A stretch of 9,436 nucleotides of DNA, taken from Methanothrix sp. (GTDB lineage: Archaea > Halobacteriota > Methanosarcinia > Methanotrichales > Methanotrichaceae). Shown in pieces: positions 1 through 4,953 of this stretch. A program made the translations under genes and the position numbers. The notes under the pieces were generated by a model that saw only the letters and a program-made list of their open reading frames with translations, did no database searches and was not told the DNA's origin. How positions within the stretch are numbered: position 1 is the first letter of the stretch; the number at the start of each line of letters is the position of its first letter. The stretch is from contig PMNG01000124.1 of NCBI GenBank assembly GCA_003162615.1, positions 24,529 through 33,964 of the forward strand, read 5' to 3'.

Positions 1-1
1 C

Positions 2-310
2 AACATCCAGCGGGGTACCGTAGTGGAGCGTCTCTGGGAGCATGGTGAGTACAGGCCGCCTTGGCTATGGTCTGCTGTGGAGGTGCTAAAAAACGTCTCT
101 TATCCTATCATCTGTGATCCTGTTGGCGCAGGCGCCAGGCGAGGGCCTCATAACTGCGGCGAGTGTGATGCAGCCATCGCGAAGGCTATCAGAAGCCATG
201 ACCTGACTCAGGACCCAGGGATCTTCGACGATCTGGATTGCAACTGCAAAGTAGCATGGCAGAAGATTGTGGAGCTGGAGGAGCAGACCTTCGGAACGCC
301 GCTCGTGTGA
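2..310 (+). CDS. raSEA: Archaeosine biosynthesis radical SAM protein RaSEA, C-terminal end (partial)
   Basis: The reading frame is open from base 2 to the TGA at 308-310 with no stop upstream, so the start lies before the window and only about 102 residues are seen. A GTG at 23 is in frame but is unlikely to be the start. The visible tail has a RPPWLWS motif followed by a Cys-rich segment: CDPVGAG, RGPHNCGECD, then LDCNCK near the end. I recall this pattern from the C-terminus of the archaeal radical SAM family TIGR01210 (RaSEA). RaSEA works with ArcS to convert the lysine adduct of preQ0 at tRNA position 15 into archaeosine. The radical SAM CxxxCxxC motif would lie upstream and cannot be checked here. 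The five clustered cysteines suggest an extra metal or Fe-S site (inference). The family call rests on the tail alone, so another Cys-rich archaeal radical SAM protein is possible. Confidence 0.55.
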   Translation, partial: NIQRGTVVERLWEHGEYRPPWLWSAVEVLKNVSYPIICDPVGAGARRGPHNCGECDAAIAKAIRSHDLTQDPGIFDDLDCNCKVAWQKIVELEEQTFGTPLV

Positions 311-400
311 AGTTGGATCAGCCTTGGACACCGAGATCACTCTTCTCTATCGAATAAATATCAATTACTTTCTGAATTCTCATGCATTCTGGTTAGTTAA

Positions 401-430
401 TTCCCGAATTCGCTGCTCATTTTTCGGGAA
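401..430 (+). terminator. Hairpin in the 311-560 spacer, possible terminator
   Basis: TTCCCGAA (401-408) and TTCGGGAA (423-430) form a perfect 8-bp stem with a 14-nt loop. It lies about 90 nt after the upstream stop and is followed by only a weak T run, so it may be a terminator or a 3' processing end of the upstream transcript. The rest of this 250-bp spacer is AT-rich and shows no credible ORF. Confidence 0.3.
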
Positions 431-469
431 AGTGAATTTTAGGAAGACTGATCATCAACGGCACCATCT

Positions 470-486
470 ATTATAATTATTATAAT
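470..486. repeat. Tandem self-palindromic 8-mers
   Basis: ATTATAAT occurs twice (470-477 and 479-486) separated by one T. Each copy is its own reverse complement, and the pair is about 75-90 bp upstream of the usp start. It may be a regulator site or just an AT-rich melting region; the sequence alone does not decide. Confidence 0.3.
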
Positions 487-534
487 GTCCCCTTAAGTCT
501 TGCATTTTTGTAGATAAGTTGAAATATTTTGAAG

Positions 535-541
535 TATAAAT
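535..541 (+). promoter_or_regulatory. Archaeal TATA box for the universal stress gene
   Basis: TATAAAT is centred about 24 nt before the ATG at 561. With the usual archaeal TATA-to-start spacing of about 25-27 bp, transcription would begin at or within a few bases of the start codon. This predicts a leaderless or near-leaderless mRNA, which fits the lack of a Shine-Dalgarno sequence before 561. A second candidate, AATATTTT near 523-530, would give a leader of about 10 nt. Confidence 0.45.
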
Positions 542-560
542 GCTTAAGTAGTGACCTTCA

Positions 561-1496
561 ATGTTTAAAAAGATTTTAGTACCGACTGACTTCTCGGCAT
601 ATGCCCGTAAGGTCCTGGAGTGCATAGGCGATATTCCAGGGCTAACTGAGGTAGTGCTTTTGAACGTGGTTGCCAGGGACCCTCTGGCCAGAGTTTGGGA
701 CCCGGTGGCTGAGGCCAAGGAAGCGGAGAAGAAGCTCGCAGTAGAGAAGAAGTACTTCAAAGCGCCTGGGGTCAACATAAAAGTAAGGGCAGTCTCCGCG
801 TTGGAAGGAGACATCCCAGATGCGATCAACCAGATAGCGAAAGAAGAAGATGTTCAGATAGTGGTCATGGGAGCTCGCGGAAGGAGCCTCATAAGCAGCG
901 CCCTTCTGGGAAGTTCTTCCAGGAACGTTCTGCGCTTTGGCGACAGGCACCTTTTGATCATGCGCTACAGGTTGCCCGGAGAATCTGACCTTGGGCCTGT
1001 AGGCCCCAAAGCTACCTGGGTCAAGATTGCAGAGCCTCCAGAGGTGGAGACTATGGAGAAGTACTGTGCAAGGGTTTTCTTCAAGGTTCTGGTTCCCACC
1101 GACTTCTCTCAGCCTGCAGAGGCGGCCATATCCTTCGTCAAGGAGATCGGAAACATAGGTGAAATCGTATTGTTGCACGTTGTCTCCAAGGGTGAGTCGA
1201 AAGAGGAGATAGACGCGACAATGAAAGAGTCCACAGAAAAGCTCAATGGGATCGCTACGGAGCTAGGCAAAGGCGGCATGAAGGTAACGCCTCGCGTAGC
1301 TGTGGGTAGCCCGGTTGATATTATACGCTCCATGGCCGAAGAGGAGGATGTTTCGCTAATAGCGATGAGCTCCGTAGGCAAGGACACTCTGAAGACAGGC
1401 AGGATTGGAAGCAGAACCTACGACGTGGCGAACAGCGCAAAAAGGCCCGTCCTCGTGGTCAGGCTAAAGCCGGTCTTTGAAGCTAAATCGGCATGA
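561..1496 (+). CDS. Tandem-domain universal stress protein (UspA family)
   Basis: This 311-residue cytosolic protein consists of two Usp domains. Domain 1 (about 1-142) opens with KILVPTDFS (Asp10 at the nucleotide-site position) and carries the full ATP-binding signature G-x2-G-x9-G-S at Gly104, Gly107 and Gly117. Domain 2 (about 171-311) opens with KVLVPTDFS (Asp181) and has the same signature, except that the first Gly is Ser270; Gly273, Gly283 and Ser284 are kept. A linker rich in Pro and Gly (about 143-170) joins them. Usp proteins bind ATP or other nucleotides and modulate stress physiology, often near ion transporters. The specific role here is unknown. The ATG at 561 fits both the domain start and a TATA box for a leaderless message. 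It is probably monocistronic, since a T-rich terminator follows and the next gene has its own promoter. Confidence 0.93.
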   Translation: MFKKILVPTDFSAYARKVLECIGDIPGLTEVVLLNVVARDPLARVWDPVAEAKEAEKKLAVEKKYFKAPGVNIKVRAVSALEGDIPDAINQIAKEEDVQIVVMGARGRSLISSALLGSSSRNVLRFGDRHLLIMRYRLPGESDLGPVGPKATWVKIAEPPEVETMEKYCARVFFKVLVPTDFSQPAEAAISFVKEIGNIGEIVLLHVVSKGESKEEIDATMKESTEKLNGIATELGKGGMKVTPRVAVGSPVDIIRSMAEEEDVSLIAMSSVGKDTLKTGRIGSRTYDVANSAKRPVLVVRLKPVFEAKSA

Positions 1497-1502
1497 AATA
1501 GT

Positions 1503-1521
1503 CTATTTTATCTTTTTTTTT
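1503..1521 (+). terminator. T-rich terminator after usp
   Basis: A TATTTTATC stretch followed by nine consecutive T residues starts within 10 nt of the usp stop. This is the usual archaeal oligo-T termination signal. No strong hairpin precedes it. Confidence 0.6.
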
Positions 1522-1559
1522 AGTAATCCAGCAGTTAGAAATTGATAGTTGCCATTAAT

Positions 1560-1666
1560 GGGATTGATTTAGCCTATCTTTAGCTATTCGGGTTTTTTGT
1601 GACCTATTCTTCATAAGATAGGTGGAAGGACTTCGACACCCATGGAATGATCGGTAGATCAATCCC
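1560..1666. other. Nested inverted repeats in the usp-DUF1646 spacer
   Basis: GGGATTGAT (1560-1568) pairs perfectly with ATCAATCCC (1658-1666). Inside it, CCTATCTT (1573-1580) pairs perfectly with AAGATAGG (1615-1622). AAGATAGG can instead fold with ACCTATTCTT (1601-1610), giving a local hairpin with one bulged T, so the two folds exclude each other. A run of six T residues lies at 1593-1598. No credible ORF occupies the 329-bp spacer 1497-1825. It may hold a small RNA or a regulatory structure; function unknown. Confidence 0.35.
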
Positions 1667-1746
1667 TTTGCCTTATCTAGGTGTCTCTTAACCCTATTCC
1701 TTTTAAATAAGGTATTTATCATGATCTGAAACGAAAACCAAAAACG

Positions 1747-1755
1747 TTTAATATA
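1747..1755 (+). promoter_or_regulatory. TATA box for the DUF1646 gene
   Basis: TTTAATATA is centred near 1751, which predicts a transcript start near 1778 and a leader of about 48 nt before the ATG at 1826. An alternative box, TTTTAAATAA at 1701-1710, would start transcription near 1732. Confidence 0.45.
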
Positions 1756-1777
1756 GTAAGTACATCAACGTAGCAAA

Positions 1778-1793
1778 CTCTCCCTTAGGAGAG
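1778..1793 (+). other. 5'-UTR hairpin upstream of DUF1646
   Basis: CTCTCC (1778-1783) and GGAGAG (1788-1793) form a perfect 6-bp stem closed by CTTA. If the TATA box at 1747-1755 is used, this hairpin sits at the extreme 5' end of the mRNA, where it could protect against 5' decay. Its GGAG could also compete with the real ribosome site at 1814-1820. Confidence 0.4.
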
Positions 1794-1813
1794 CGGATGT
1801 AGGATAGAGAAAA

Positions 1814-1820
1814 GAGGTGG
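1814..1820 (+). promoter_or_regulatory. Shine-Dalgarno site deciding the DUF1646 start
   Basis: GAGGTGG lies 5 nt before ATG 1826. It contains the alternative GTG at 1817, so that GTG cannot use it as a ribosome site. This favours ATG 1826. Confidence 0.7.
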
Positions 1821-1825
1821 TCTTT

Positions 1826-2947
1826 ATGGTAGAGATTGCGGGACAAGTAGTAACCGCAGTAGATATAGGTTTAGCATTGATATTCGTGATAATATGTGCG
1901 GCACCTTTCAAGGTGAAGATAGTTGAGAAGAACCTTGAGGCATTTTTATTCGTTATGGGTGCAGTTGCTGTAACTATAACCACCGGTGTTGTCTCGAGCT
2001 CTGGGATTCACGGCTGGCGAATGGACCTGATAGTGTTGGCGGCGAGTGAGCCAATAATAAAAGGCATAGTTCCAGCTGTGCTGATTGCAGGCATCATATT
2101 CTTCTATGGAAAGAATGCCTTCAAGAGCGTTATGAACGGCATGGTAAAATCAATTCCAATGCCTGTTCTGGTCTTCTTGATTGTATTCATCTGTGGAATG
2201 ATATCCAGCGTTATCACGGCTATAGTCACGTCGCTGTTCCTTGTAGAGATCGTCAACCTGATGCCAATGGAGCGCGTGAACAGGATCAACCTGGTCATTC
2301 TCGCTTGTTTCTCAATTGGTCTTGGAGCAGTTCTCACTCCACTGGGTGAGCCGCTGTCCACCATTGCCATAACTAAGCTGCAGGGTGCGCCATATCATGC
2401 AACATTCTGGTATCTCTTCGATCAGCTAGGTGTACTAATAATCCTGGGTTGTGCGATATGCGCAGCATTTGCAGCATTCTACGTGGGCAAAGCCGGCAAG
2501 GCAGAGGTCAAGGATATTACTGAAGAGGGAGGCCTTCGAGAGGTCATCGTCAGAGCAGTTAAGGTCTACGTATTCGTGGCCGCTCTGTTCCTGCTCGGCG
2601 ATGGAATGAACGTTCTCATCGACAAGTACTTCACCCACATCCCCTCAATGGTGCTGTACTGGGTGAACATGGTCTCGGCCATCTTGGATAACGCCACCTT
2701 GACGGCTGCGGAGTTGTCTCCAGCCATGAGCCAAGCTCAGATCAATGCTGCATTGATGGGTCTGCTCATCTTCGGCGGAATGCTGATCCCCGGTAACATC
2801 CCCAACATCATATCCGCAGGGAAGCTCGGCATCACCAGCGGCGAGTATGCCAAGCTGGGAGTTCCGTTTGGACTTGCGCTGGGTGCGTTCTTCTTCGTGG
2901 TGATTTACATCCTGCACTTCACCCCAACATTGGGCCTCGGATCTTAA
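1826..2947 (+). CDS. DUF1646 family predicted ion transporter (NhaD/ArsB-like)
   Basis: This is a 373-residue, strongly hydrophobic polytopic membrane protein with roughly ten predicted helices. It resembles the DUF1646 family, which is found in methanogens and some thermophilic bacteria and annotated as a predicted cation transporter. Two motif loops recall the ion-transporter superfamily that includes NhaD and ArsB: LTPLGEP at about 170-176, and SAILDN at 284-289 with Asp288 and Asn289 inside a probable membrane helix. A polar cytoplasmic-type stretch (about 217-236, with KAGKAEVKDITEEGG) appears to separate two halves. Na+/H+ or another cation exchange is plausible but unproven. The start at ATG 1826 is chosen because GAGGTGG lies just upstream; the earlier in-frame GTG 1817 overlaps that site. 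The gene seems monocistronic, with its own promoter and a hairpin terminator. Confidence 0.85.
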   Translation: MVEIAGQVVTAVDIGLALIFVIICAAPFKVKIVEKNLEAFLFVMGAVAVTITTGVVSSSGIHGWRMDLIVLAASEPIIKGIVPAVLIAGIIFFYGKNAFKSVMNGMVKSIPMPVLVFLIVFICGMISSVITAIVTSLFLVEIVNLMPMERVNRINLVILACFSIGLGAVLTPLGEPLSTIAITKLQGAPYHATFWYLFDQLGVLIILGCAICAAFAAFYVGKAGKAEVKDITEEGGLREVIVRAVKVYVFVAALFLLGDGMNVLIDKYFTHIPSMVLYWVNMVSAILDNATLTAAELSPAMSQAQINAALMGLLIFGGMLIPGNIPNIISAGKLGITSGEYAKLGVPFGLALGAFFFVVIYILHFTPTLGLGS

Positions 2948-2984
2948 GCGGTGCGAAAGCATCGCTTTCTTTCACCATTTTTTT
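2946..2984 (+). terminator. GNRA-loop hairpin and T-tract terminator
   Basis: Immediately after the DUF1646 stop (overlapping its last bases), AAGCGGTGC (2946-2954) pairs with GCATCGCTT (2959-2967) through nine pairs including one G-T, closed by a GAAA tetraloop. TTTCTTTC and then seven T residues (2978-2984) follow. This looks like an intrinsic-type terminator, stronger in hairpin content than typical archaeal ends. Confidence 0.65.
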
Positions 2985-3058
2985 GAATTTTTAAGAGCAG
3001 TCTTGGGTTCTTTCGTTAATCGCAGTCTGTCGTTTTAAGTTTAATAATTTTCTAAGTA

Positions 3059-3068
3059 TTTTATAAAA
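3059..3068 (+). promoter_or_regulatory. Strong orphan TATA box in a gene-free spacer
   Basis: TTTTATAAAA is a near-consensus, self-palindromic TATA element. It predicts a start near 3091, but no ORF begins there: the next credible gene starts at 3606. It could drive a non-coding RNA covering the structured segment 3218-3440, or a long leader of the 3606 gene. Because it is palindromic it could act in either direction. Confidence 0.35.
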
Positions 3069-3217
3069 TTGGCTTTGGATTTAGCTAGCGAGGTATTACT
3101 AAAAACCCGCCAAGAATTAACGTTTTGCATTATATGCTGAGTATAAAGTCATGCCAAAAATCCGAGGTCATTAGGATTCTCTAGAATGTGCGTAACATAG
3201 AGACAAGGAATGGTCAT

Positions 3218-3359
3218 TTGGTCTTATAGGGTAGACCAATATCTTCAGCGGTGAAATCCGATTAGCTTCTCAATCCATTTATCAAGCCTTTTTGCAGAAG
3301 AGCTTGGACCTTGAAACCGGCAATTTTGATTGATAGGATTTCATGACTGGTCTACCCTA
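3218..3359 (+). ncRNA. Candidate structured RNA or short inverted-repeat element
   Basis: The 658-bp spacer 2948-3605 has no convincing gene but contains this element. Outer arms TAGGGTAGACCA (3227-3238) and TGGTCTACCCTA (3348-3359) match over 12 bp. Inner arms TGAAATCC and GGATTTCA continue the stem after asymmetric loops (near 3253-3260 and 3336-3343). A small CAAGC/GCTTG stem sits in the apex. The left arm also pairs with an adjacent copy: TTGGTCT (3218-3224) with AGACCAA (3233-3239), forming a local hairpin. The two pairings of AGACCA exclude each other. It may be a non-coding RNA, a leader switch, or a MITE-like element; no clear target duplication is seen at its ends. Confidence 0.35.
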
Positions 3360-3387
3360 CTCCTACAGTTGAAATTAATCCTTTTTA

Positions 3388-3415
3388 ACCTTTTTGGTAA
3401 TTATGCCAAAAAGGT
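3388..3415. repeat. Perfect 10-bp inverted repeat
   Basis: ACCTTTTTGG (3388-3397) and CCAAAAAGGT (3406-3415) form a perfect stem with an 8-nt loop. The stem can resume for three A-T pairs after one A-A mismatch. It lies 28 bp after the structured element at 3218-3359 and could be part of its 3' end or a dyad operator. Confidence 0.5.
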
Positions 3416-3419
3416 AAAA

Positions 3420-3440
3420 TAGGTAGAATACCTAGTTTTT
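3420..3440 (+). terminator. Short hairpin and T5, possible terminator
   Basis: TAGGTA (3420-3425) and TACCTA (3429-3434) form a 6-bp stem with a GAA loop, followed by G and five T residues. The arrangement fits the 3' end of a short transcript from the orphan TATA box at 3059-3068. Confidence 0.35.
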
Positions 3441-3605
3441 GATCTGTAATTAGGCAGAGTGAGATGCACAATAGGTTTGTCACCGATTGATGGGATTGAG
3501 GAAAGAGTGTTTCGCATAGTTCCTATTGAATGGTAACAGCTCTTCGGATAGATTGGTTAAGAGTTCGGCATTGACTTTGCTTAAACAGGAATACGAGGTG
3601 AACAA

Positions 3606-3779
3606 ATGGCAGGAATTACAGATGTAATGCGTCAATACGAGAAAAATACCGAACAGATTCTTAAGAATAGACCAAAGCACTCCCAGGAATACGGGATCAA
3701 GCTTCCCGAGACGAGGAACGTCATAATCGTTTTGGCTGTGCTCGTTCTTGTTTTCGTATTCGCCTCCCAAGTGATGTAG
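3606..3779 (+). CDS. Small tail-anchored membrane protein, 57 aa, unknown
   Basis: I do not recognise this family. The 57-residue product has a charged, probably helical N-terminal part (about 1-37, rich in Lys, Glu and Gln, with ITDVMRQYEKN near the start) and one C-terminal hydrophobic segment (about 38-54, mostly Val, Leu, Ile and Phe). That gives a cytoplasmic N-terminus and a membrane tail, the topology of Sec61-beta, the small Mtr subunits and other accessory subunits, though no family motif is evident. A good ribosome site, GAGGTGA, ends 5 nt before the ATG, and a T-rich end follows at 3814-3830, so expression as a single gene is credible. The promoter is unclear: either a weak one inside 3440-3580 or a long leader from the TATA box at 3059-3068. 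Confidence 0.65.
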   Translation: MAGITDVMRQYEKNTEQILKNRPKHSQEYGIKLPETRNVIIVLAVLVLVFVFASQVM

Positions 3780-3813
3780 AATTGGATCGCGAGAGGATGT
3801 TTGGTAACAATAT

Positions 3814-3830
3814 CTTCATTTTCTTTTTAT
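3814..3830 (+). terminator. T-rich terminator after the 57-aa gene
   Basis: A pyrimidine-rich run with CATTTTCTTTTTAT lies 35-50 nt after the stop at 3779 and before the convergent gene ending at 3856. It fits an archaeal oligo-T terminator. Confidence 0.45.
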
Positions 3831-3855
3831 ATTAATTCGCAATGGTGAAAGAGAC

Positions 3856-4290
3856 CTATTGTTTTTTCCTCATAATTATGTCTGCAGCAATCACAGACGG
3901 GACTTTATTAATCTGGCAGACTGTTAATACACGAAAAAGCTCATCGCGTTGCATTGACGCAGTATTTTGAGCCACAAACAGCATAGCCCCCTGGTACCCT
4001 TCGTCGAGGAGGGCATTTTTGACGCTCTCCAGGAGCTCTTTGTCGATATTTAGCTCGATGGCACCGATATCCTTAATCACTTTATCCACTATTTCGCTGC
4101 CAATTTTTTTCTTTATATCTACAGAATACGTTGAATCCTGCACAAAATTCAATGCTTTTTTTGAAATTCCTTTTAAAACTAATTCAGACGCAAGCTTCTT
4201 CAGGGTTTTTCCTTGGAGAATTGCTTCAGCCTCTAATGCTTCATAGGCTTCCTGAGTTATTTCTATCCTTGTGTATTTGACATTAGCCAT
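3856..4290 (-). CDS. Ribbon-helix-helix-like putative regulator, 144 aa
   Basis: The N-terminal 40 residues have the layout of a ribbon-helix-helix DNA-binding domain: a short basic beta strand (KYTRIEIT, about 5-12), a helix (about 13-26, EAYEALEAEAILQG), a turn, and a second helix (KTLKKLASELVLKG, about 28-41). Residues about 50-144 form a longer domain of predicted helices I do not recognise, possibly for effector binding or partner contact. The length exceeds simple RHH antitoxins. ATG at 4288-4290 is preceded on the minus strand by a weak ribosome site (GGAAG) and by TTTAATAG about 60 nt upstream. The gene is convergent with the 57-aa gene and divergent from the 25-aa ORF, so it may control its neighbours. 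Many Lys, Ile and Asn codons make it more AT-rich than kdp. The regulator role is inference. Confidence 0.65.
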   Translation of the reverse strand: MANVKYTRIEITQEAYEALEAEAILQGKTLKKLASELVLKGISKKALNFVQDSTYSVDIKKKIGSEIVDKVIKDIGAIELNIDKELLESVKNALLDEGYQGAMLFVAQNTASMQRDELFRVLTVCQINKVPSVIAADIIMRKKQ

Positions 4291-4345
4291 TTTACTCTTC
4301 CGGCCTCATTCCTATCATTTGATTTAATTGCTTACATATTCATAA

Positions 4346-4354
4346 CTATTAAAG
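4346..4354 (-). promoter_or_regulatory. Minus-strand TATA box for the RHH-like gene
   Basis: Read on the minus strand this is CTTTAATAG. It predicts a start near 4323 and a leader of about 33 nt before the ATG at 4290. Confidence 0.35.
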
Positions 4355-4369
4355 CCTGCTGAGCAAACG

Positions 4370-4396
4370 GAATTGATCCTAAGCCCAAGGCAATTC
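4370..4396. repeat. Inverted repeat between divergent genes
   Basis: GAATTG (4370-4375) and CAATTC (4391-4396) flank 15 bp between the putative divergent promoters of the minus-strand RHH-like gene and the 25-aa ORF. It could be an operator for the RHH-like protein, but six bases per arm is weak evidence. Confidence 0.25.
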
Positions 4397-4468
4397 AAAA
4401 TAAAGGTCCATTATGTCGTTAAACAAAATATTTCCTTTTCCTCTCTTTGTTCCAAAATTGGGCAAAAG

Positions 4469-4477
4469 AAATAAATA
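4469..4477 (+). promoter_or_regulatory. TATA box for the 25-aa ORF
   Basis: AAATAAATA, preceded by a purine-rich AAAAG element resembling a BRE, predicts a start near 4500 and a leader of about 20 nt. That leader contains the GGAGGA ribosome site at 4509-4514. Confidence 0.4.
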
Positions 4478-4520
4478 CCTTTATGGTAAAAAAGGAAATT
4501 AACCAAATGGAGGAAAGAGA

Positions 4521-4598
4521 ATGAAAACGAATGTGTTTCCTTACTGGATTGGACTTTGGGTATTAGCCATCATTCTTGTGTTAGTATTCGGTCATTGA
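4521..4598 (+). CDS. 25-aa single-helix membrane peptide, unknown
   Basis: Reads MKTNVFPYWIGLWVLAIILV and five more residues before TGA. Nearly the whole peptide from residue 6 to 23 is hydrophobic, so it should span the membrane once. A strong Shine-Dalgarno site (GGAGGA, 4509-4514) ends 6 nt before the ATG and a TATA box lies at the expected distance, which is the main reason for calling so short an ORF. KdpF is a comparable one-helix peptide, but kdpA is nearly 680 bp away and the KdpF C-terminal pattern is not apparent. Other options are a transporter accessory peptide or a membrane-active toxin paired with the divergent RHH-like gene. Function unknown. Confidence 0.5.
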   Translation: MKTNVFPYWIGLWVLAIILVLVFGH

Positions 4599-4618
4599 GG
4601 ATTACGATACGAATCGGA

Positions 4619-4645
4619 CATTAGACCGATAAATGCTCATTAGAC
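4619..4645. repeat. Direct repeat CATTAGAC, 19-bp period
   Basis: CATTAGAC occurs at 4619-4626 and 4638-4645, followed by CG and GG. Each copy sits in a small dyad: ATCGG (4613-4617) with CCGAT (4626-4630), and TTAGA (4640-4644) with TCTAA. A spacing of about two helical turns suits a dimeric regulator site, or the small hairpins may mark the 3' end of the 25-aa gene. Confidence 0.3.
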
Positions 4646-4677
4646 GGCAATCTAAATTAATATGAAATTTAAATGCA

Positions 4678-4752
4678 GTTTGGCGAGAAAGAAAATAAAA
4701 TAAAACATCGTTCGTTATGCGCGTCCATACTTCGTTGTCTTTCTCGCCAGAC
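4678..4752. repeat. 15-bp inverted repeat between the small ORFs
   Basis: TGGCGAGAAAGA (4681-4692) matches TCTTTCTCGCCA (4738-4749) perfectly. The stem extends outward by T-G, T-A and G-C pairs to 4678 and 4752, giving 15 pairs around a 45-nt spacer. It lies just upstream of the 31-aa ORF. It may be a hairpin in an RNA, a bidirectional terminator, or the ends of a very short mobile remnant. Confidence 0.45.
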
Positions 4753-4785
4753 CACCTCTTAATCCTTTGCTCAGAAGATAATTGA

Positions 4786-4881
4786 ATGTCAGACATTGCT
4801 ATCGAATTTATTTCACTCGTTTTACTGGTGGTTTGGATCGGGATGATGTGGGTAGTTGTTCGAAAAATAAAAAGGCGATAG
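4786..4881 (+). CDS. 31-aa single-helix membrane peptide, tentative
   Basis: The peptide has a short acidic start (MSDIAIEF), a hydrophobic helix (about 9-25, with VVWIGMMWVVV) and a basic tail (RKIKRR), a clean positive-inside pattern for a one-pass membrane peptide with the C-terminus in the cytoplasm. A TGA directly precedes the ATG, so no longer form exists in this frame. There is no clear ribosome site and only a poor TATA candidate near 4757-4764, so translation is less certain than for the 25-aa ORF. Its size recalls KdpF but it lies about 400 bp before kdpA and lacks the usual KdpF end. Confidence 0.35.
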   Translation: MSDIAIEFISLVLLVVWIGMMWVVVRKIKRR

Positions 4882-4918
4882 ATTTCAAATTTAGGGCTTA
4901 GCAAAGGAGAGGGGTTAC

Positions 4919-4928
4919 TTTTAAATAT
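4919..4928 (+). promoter_or_regulatory. TATA box upstream of kdp and the interrupted ORF
   Basis: TTTTAAATAT is a good archaeal TATA box, predicting a start near 4951, 3 nt before ATG 4954. A transcript from here would carry the interrupted ORF and the hairpin segment 5044-5099, and could run on into kdpA as a long leader of about 325 nt. Confidence 0.45.
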
Positions 4929-4953
4929 TCCTTTCGTATTTAAGGTAGGCTTC

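Noticed and set aside
455..829. Minus-strand frame of 124 codons overlapping the usp start
   Set aside because: It overlaps the conserved first Usp domain and the usp promoter, and no homology is apparent.
642..1178. Antisense frame of 178 codons inside the usp gene
   Set aside because: The plus-strand Usp protein is unambiguous, and the antisense product has no domain and an unlikely composition.
1817..1825. GTG 1817 as the start of the DUF1646 gene
   Set aside because: The GTG lies inside the GAGGTGG ribosome site for ATG 1826, so it would have no site of its own.
3480..3770. Minus-strand frame of 96 codons opposite the 57-aa gene
   Set aside because: The plus-strand gene has a good ribosome site and a clear membrane helix, while the antisense product is unconvincing.
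4521..4881. Assignment of either tiny peptide as KdpF
   Set aside because: Neither is adjacent to kdpA and neither shows the typical KdpF C-terminal end. Size and a single helix are not enough.
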